Shown: piece by piece, positions 58,248 to 64,000 of the stretch | Layout of the letters: every line of letters starts with the position of its first letter | Position numbering within the stretch: the first letter of the stretch is position 1 | NCBI GenBank assembly: GCA_963930775.1 | Contig: OZ005702.1 | Location: 1,984,001 to 2,048,000, forward strand | Reading direction: 5' to 3' | Origin: Cliona cf. orientalis | Lineage: Eukaryota > Porifera > Demospongiae > Clionaida > Clionaidae | Length of the DNA stretch: 64,000 nucleotides | Program-made: the position numbers and the translations under genes | The notes under the pieces: model-generated | Seen by the model: only the letters and a program-made list of their open reading frames with translations | Told to the model about the DNA's origin: nothing | The model's database searches: none

Positions 58248-61200
58248 ATGGGGATATTTTCCGGATCGCTTGCCTCGAGCTCGGTGCACTGCGTGGCTAT
58301 GTCTACAGCTGCTCTTCTGTTGGCCCTCTCTACTGCTAGTCTCTTTCAAATCGGTGAGTTTGACAGTTTCAGTTAGTAAGTGAAATTATCAAATGGCTCT
58401 AGACTAGTACTGCATGAGCTATCAGTAGGTTATGTACGATGCTAGGCGTGATAATTTGCACTAAACCGTACCATAGAAAATTGACGAGGCTTTGCCACAC
58501 CATTTGCTATATTGTAGCTACTTTATATTACAGTTCAGTATTCACCAGGGGACTCATGCATGCAGCTTTGCACTACAACTTGACCATGCAGCCAGAGCCT
58601 GCATGTAGTACACAGTTACTGTTTGTCCTTGCATGTGCTGTGGTTTCTGCTGCACAATAGTATCATTGTATGTTTGTGAGAGATTTATGATCAACAGGTA
58701 TGCTCTGAGAAAGATGTATATATAATAATATTATTATTAGCACATTCCACATCTTAACTCCTTGGATCTTGCATTATTTTATTAATTAACATCCTCACCT
58801 CCAGATCCTGTTAATAACTTTCCAGCTGTTGATTATTAATTTTAATGTTGCATGCAGGCAGAGAGCAATTTTGATCAAAGGGCAGTCCCTATAGTTAGCT
58901 TTGCCTGCTAGGGACAAGAATAACCTCGCACATGATCAAAATTAAATGCATACGTGGTTGACTTTTGTGCATGTGTGTTCCTAGGCCTATAAATTATAGT
59001 GAATTAAGTTTAGTCTCTGCGGCTAGTTCCCGTTAGTTTGCAGCAGATGCAAGGCTATTCATGACGACATCCCATGCTGCTGTACAATCACATGCTCAAC
59101 AATAATAATAGTTTTTATTAACTCCTGCTATATATAATCATGCCCCTGAATATAATCAGCAATTCCTTGAATCTGATTACCGTAGGTATGGAGTTTTTTT
59201 GCAATGATAATAATACATTTTCGTAGGAACAACCCGGCCAGCCTGTACCACACTGATATCAACAGTGTACATGCATTTTCACAAGATCGATATTTTCGTG
59301 GCTGCTATCAACTGCGAAAAACACGGAAGTTTCCAGATTTGCAGTAATTTAGCATTATACTTACTGTATAAGTTGATGCCCCAGGTCCTTTTGAACAAAG
59401 GTGTAAATTGAAAATCGAGGATGCAAGCAGGCAGACTTAGGCTGGTGTGTGTGTGTGTGCGTTGGTTTCTTGCAGGGGTGCTAATCGATGCAATCCTATT
59501 AATTTTAGACGCCACTAATGCTACAGTGTGGTACGATTCTGTGGTCGCTGGCGGCGAACTGCTCTCACAGATGATTGTCAATTACATTGTAACTATGTAT
59601 AGTAGTTTCAAGAGGACTCCTGTGGAGATCGTTTTGGACTAAAGTCTTCAGATTGCGCCAGTGAAAATAAGAAAGGAGAAATGTTGCATAACTGTATTAG
59701 TGGTTGTCTGGACTCTTTATAGTATGTATTTGTACAAGTATGACTAAATCAAAGGTATAGTGATACTTTACAACACTTAGGATCCACGTTTGAGATCAAA
59801 TAATTTTATTATGATATGGCGACAGTCACTAAGATGAAGTAGTGCACTCAGTACAGGAGTTGCAGTTATAAAATTGTATGGTGTATAGTGGATTACCCGA
59901 GGCCCAAGTTAACAGATAATATAGTGCAAGTGCCGACATCACTTGGCTACCTAATGATGTATGCGGGCATTGTTTTTGTCGCCAATGGTAACTGATTATT
60001 GAGTGCACACTAATTACGTGGGCTGCTTGATCATCTGGCAGACTGTTGAGCATTTATTTATTGGATGGCTAAAGGTCATACTATACTAGCAATTTTAATA
60101 ATGCTAATCATCCAGTTGTGGTATTGATTGAATTATCCTACATCCTGGCTTGGCATAACACAGCAAGGACTGACCATTTTGATTTGAGTCCATTATCATA
60201 GCTAGTCCTGACCTTTGCAGATGAGTGACATTGATAGCTGAAGATACCTTGGTGAGGAATGGTTAAAAGGTGGCAATCTTAAATATGGAATTAAATCATC
60301 AAACTTGTGTGTGTTATTTGATTATCTGATAAGGCTTATCCCTTATGAGCTGGCATGTCTACTGCATTTTTGGTAACCAGTTATCTCTACTAGAGTAATG
60401 TCCTGTAGTATACATTTACCTTGGAGCCAATGTCCTGGCATAGTAGACTTGAACTCTCAATTACCAGCCCCTTAATTAATTGTGGCTGTGACCCTGTGAC
60501 CCTGAGTGACCAGGATAGGAGTAGGCATAAAGTCTAAGGCAGTGCCTGAGATTTGTTTTTCCTGTTACTATATAGCTGGAGGAGAGGGCCCAGGTAGGAG
60601 GAGGAGGGAGGGGAGAGAGGGGGAAAGGAGATTAATTAATGCTTCTCTAATAATATTATTATAGTAAGTAATGGCCTTAAAGAGGTGCTAACTGAGTTAG
60701 CTTGTAGCATTGGTGGCCACTTCTGCTGATGGGAGTCATAAGCTCTCCAGGTGGTTGGTGGGGTAGCCACATGAATTTTGTTTACCCTCCTCTGCTAGAT
60801 ATGGTTATGTACTGGTGGCCTTTGCTATGGTGGAGTGTGAGCTTTGTTGTGTAATTTTGTATGGCTGTAGGTGATGTACTGGTGAGTGATTGAGTGGAGT
60901 GAGCTGGATTCATAGTGTCTGTGGGAACAGTTTGAGTGTATGTGAAATGTTGAGACACAAGGGAATAATATTATTATACCTTTAGTGCTCCATTCAATGA
61001 ATATTGGTTGCTCTTGCTGGCTTAATTGATCTCTCTCTCTCCCTCTCACTCTCTGTGTAGAGAAATAAAAGGGCTATTCTACATATGTATTGCTAAATGT
61101 GATATAGTGCATACTTTCTGCACCATCTAAATGCAATATTTTTCTTCAATAATCATCTTGATAGAATTTCGAAGATATTGTCATCTACATGCATGCCCCA

Positions 61201-63545
61201 TCTCATTAGTTGTCTTTTAGTGTGCAGCTATACCCAATTGCAGTGAAAAGAGCTTTCCAGATTTTGCCAACCAGGAATCTTTTGATGTGTTTTTGACACA
61301 TTCAACAAAAGAAGCTTTGTTTTGGAGAAGGAGGCAACTTTGATGTGTTTTGATCCTTTGCATGCGTAAACCATTTTGACCATTATACAGTAACCAACCT
61401 TACACAACCTCCATAGTAGTGTTCTATTCTGCCCAGCAGCTATTTATATTTTATAGTAGTGTGTAGCAGTTCATGTCCACAATTTGTAGTTATACTATGG
61501 ATTGGGTAACACTATCCCCTATTGTATTTAGCGGTGCCCTCAGTGGGGCATGCTGTAATGATATTCACGACCATTGTGGTACCTCAGCCATGCATTATGC
61601 ATGAATATTGTTGAGAAGGTTTGCAAAAAAACTTGGTGTGTGGTCTCTGTTGTGTTGCAGTGTGCTAAGCACGTAGCCTTATCATTAACCCTCGGCACAT
61701 GCGCGAGGGTTACGGTAGTCGTTCTGTGTGTAAGTGAGTGAGTGAGTGAGTGTGTGTGTCTGTTACCGCGCTAGCTGCTACATACCTGTTTTATACGTTG
61801 AAAACAAGGTGCCATTAGGCTTTTTGTCATAGATACAATATATTCATTGTGTGGATTTTGTTGAAAATGCTTTGTTCAAAAGTTCTGACGACATTTTCTG
61901 ACCACCACGGCCTTCTTCGCTTCTTGTCGAGCTCTCGCTTGATGAAAGACACAGTAGCCGCTTCATTTCAAGAAGGTTAGTGTGTAGCTCAAGCGATAGT
62001 TCTTGTAACTCGACTGACTCATCACTAGTCACAGTAGGCTATCATGCAACTACGCTTCTTGGCTTTACTTTGTACTAGATCTGCTGATCTGGCATGCAGT
62101 GGTACTATTACGTAATACCATGCAATCATGTAATGCATTCTTGTGGTTATAGTTACTCTCTACAACACTGCTACAGTGCTGCAGGCTTAGCTTGCAAATT
62201 TGCAACATGTAGACTGCAATAAATCTCACAGCGCCAAGGGTTTAGCACCAATGGTGTTCATTTCAACTATGCGATTCCTATATACGTAGCTAGCATCATC
62301 ATCATGCAGGCCCCTCGATCTCAGTGCAGGGGCGTAGCCAGGATTTTCTGAGGGGGTTTCCTAACAGTTGCGCGCGAAAATTTTAATGACCACGCCCACT
62401 ATTCGGCCACGCCGTCTAATTAACGACCGCCATTTTCAGCGAGAGTTGGCTAGATTCTCGAGATTTTGGCAGGGAAAAGTACAAAAGGAGGAGATCTAGG
62501 CTAAGTTTCAGGAGATTTTAGTGCCTGCACATTGAATTTGGAAACCAAGGGGGGACCGGTTTCCTGATGGCTAAATCATACTAACATATTACTGAATCTG
62601 ACTGCCAGGGGGGGTTTCCGGGCAACAAAGAAACAACTAAGCTACGCCCCTGCAGTGCAACGTTAATACTGAATGGATTGGGAAGGCCATTTAGTTATAT
62701 AGGCCTTCATGTCAATGTACTCTTGATTGCAGTTAGCAGATAGTGCACTGTTATTATAATAATATTATAGTTACAACTCCTCTCTAAGCTAAGAGGAGTT
62801 GTAGCTATATAACTATGAACAATTTCTCAAAGGTACAGTTGCTAATACTATTATGTATGTCCATTGTCTTGAGCAGGTGACAGTAAGTGGTGATCAAAAA
62901 CCTGTTGCCAGTGACTACTATGTTGACAGCGAACAGTTTCCACATGAATAATATTATTCATTACATGCAGGTGCTGCTTCTGAATCCTTCAGCTGCAATA
63001 TCATTTGTTTTTCTGATTGGTCATTGGAGACTGCAGATTGCGAACTACTTAACTATATCATCAACTGTTACTACACTAACTATGATGCCTGTCGTAATGA
63101 TCCATATGCACGGAGTCAGATCGGGTTAGTTGAGCACAACCACGAAATCTACGGCTGCCCTCCTGTCCCTACCGCCGGGCCGACTACGACGGAATCCGTT
63201 ACTCTCCCTCCGCCCTCTCTGTCCCCTCCGTCCCCTCCCTGTCCAAACTTACCACCGTTTGATTACAGGTGGTTCAACCAACCCAACCCAAACATTTTAA
63301 CCCTGACTGCTCCAGACACGAGGCCTACTTTTGAAAGACAGGCGTGTGTGGAGTATGATCCTCGGGAATTACAGCACTGTAGTATGTTTGGGTTTTCCAG
63401 TCTGCGGCCGTTTCCAAGTTACCGGAAAGGACTGGAGGTCTGTAATGCTCCCGGATCTTGGTTCCTGCTCCGGCATCGGACTGTGACCGTTGAAGTGGAG
63501 GGACTGAGCGTGGGAAATAACTTGAATCATACCAAGCTATCCAAG
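58248..63545 (+). CDS. RGM: repulsive guidance molecule (RGM)-like protein, 5' part
   Basis: Partial: the gene continues beyond the right edge. Exon 1, 58248-58353, encodes a signal peptide (MGIFSGSL..STAALLLALST). Exon 2, 62971-63545, joins in phase 1 and ends at a GTCAGT donor. Exon 2 starts with the Cys-rich N-terminal RGM-type segment (CNIICFSDW, CELLNY, CYYTNYDACR, YGCPP). A Pro/Thr/Ser linker follows, then the start of the partial-VWD region (HCSMFGFSSLRPFPSYRKGLEVCNAPGSW cut across 63378-63465, compare vertebrate CGLFGDPHLRTF..C..GAWPL). RGMs are GPI-anchored BMP co-receptors and neogenin ligands; here the usual GDPH site reads GFSS, so the Asp-Pro autocleavage site is not conserved. 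The GPI signal lies outside the window. A 4.6-kb intron separates the exons. Confidence 0.8.
59476..59642 (+). CDS. possible alternative terminal exon of the RGM-like gene
   Basis: After a good acceptor (TTTCTTGCAG at 59466-59475) an open stretch of 55 codons ends at TAA 59640-59642. Its phase matches exon 1 (58353), so splicing would give a short secreted peptide: signal peptide plus GVLIDAILLILDATNATVWY..VEIVLD, with one N-glycosylation site (NAT). I recognise no family. It may be chance. Confidence 0.25.
61670..62040. other. unassigned segment in the RGM-like intron
   Basis: A short hairpin CCCTCGGCACATGCGCGAGGG (61690-61710) and a TGAG/TGTG repeat precede a 62-codon minus-strand frame (61844-62032) starting MTSDESVELQELSLELHTNL. 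It is Ser/Glu-rich with no recognised homology. It may belong to a dispersed repeat; I do not call a gene. Confidence 0.3.
62327..62652. mobile_element. MITE, CAGGGGCGTAGC family (hAT-like termini)
   Basis: Termini CAGGGGCGTAGC and GCTACGCCCCTG are exact inverted repeats, with CAGTG at 62322-62326 and 62653-62657. CAGGGGCG-type ends recall hAT elements, though an 8-bp duplication would be expected and only 5 bases match. 326 bp, in the RGM-like intron. Confidence 0.75.
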
Positions 63546-64000
63546 GTCAGTACTGCATGATGTATAGAATGATTTTATTTGTGTTGGAAAAATAGTATGG
63601 GGAACACACGCAACGGGCATATATTATTTTCAAATGGGGTAGTGTGATACGTATACAGTTGAACTTGATTGAAGTTTACGTGCACATTTCCATGTTGAAA
63701 TCTACGTAGCTAAGCTCAAAGTGGGAAAGTTGATGCTATGATTGTAACAGTTTGCTAAAAGCTCCTATAATCAATCAAAGGCTGTCTATAGTCCAGATCC
63801 CTTTATATATCAAGAACCTCAAATTGTGTGTGTTTTGGTGGCCATGAGATATTCGGGTAGGGACCGAGTTAAATTTTTGTCCTTTGTACCCAGGAAGGTC
63901 AGCCATCTACATACCTGACTGATGCGTCCTGTCATATTATTATCAGAGTTTCCAGCTGCATGGGTGTATGTGTGTGCTTCTCTAGATCTGTGTGTGCAAA

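Noticed and set aside
1-64000. Retrovirus-like or Polinton-like elements
   Set aside because: No long terminal repeats, reverse transcriptase, integrase or capsid-type signatures were recognised; all repeats assigned to a class look like small non-autonomous DNA elements, hairpins or SINE-like pieces.

Overview
The window is animal nuclear DNA, most likely from a sponge (demosponge). The evidence is a tandem array of short-chain collagen C4-like genes (a family typical of sponges and some cnidarians), AT-rich intergenic DNA, intron-rich genes with canonical GT-AG sites, metazoan signalling genes (a MEK1/2 kinase and an RGM-like extracellular protein) and many short non-autonomous DNA transposons. 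Exons below were assembled by eye from splice sites, reading phase and family homology. No transcript data were available.

Layout: (1) 1-8.6 kb, + strand: three collagen C4-like genes with intact main exons, plus at least four decayed or deleted copies in the same orientation. They share TATA boxes and intergenic modules. (2) 9.8-22.25 kb, - strand: one large secreted or cell-surface gene of about 24 exons. Its order is signal peptide, IgGFc-binding-like, NIDO, AMOP, VWD, EGF, calcium-binding EGFs, Pro-rich linker, unassigned domain, Thr-rich mucin repeats, Kunitz, then Cys-rich antistasin-like. (3) 22.63-29.10 kb, + strand: HMG-CoA reductase in 13 exons, sharing a CpG-rich divergent promoter with the mucin-like gene. 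(4) 29.59-34.44 kb, - strand: SNX1/2-type PX-BAR sorting nexin in 11 exons. (5) 34.97-42.34 kb, + strand: a roughly 2,010-residue protein with two Ras-association domains, one PDZ domain and a very long coiled coil, mostly in one 5.5-kb exon. (6) 43.1-57.4 kb, - strand: MEK1/2 (MAP2K) in 10 exons with long, repeat-filled introns. (7) 58.25 kb to the right edge, + strand: the first part of a repulsive guidance molecule (RGM)-like gene, which runs out of the window.

Genes 2/3, 4/5 and 6/7 are divergent pairs; 3/4 and 5/6 converge. There is no operon-like coupling. Possible functional links are weak: RA domains suggest Ras/Rap input, MEK lies in the Ras-ERK cascade, and HMG-CoA reductase feeds prenylation of small GTPases.

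The most unusual points are the modular mucin-like architecture, the RA-RA-PDZ-coiled-coil protein, a tiny hairpin repeat family (about 66-75 bp) with 11-bp target duplications at two insertions, several terminal-inverted-repeat families including one nested insertion supported by an empty site, and a MEK splice acceptor made of about 31 consecutive C residues. I recognised no rRNA gene, clear tRNA gene, CRISPR array or retrovirus-like element.
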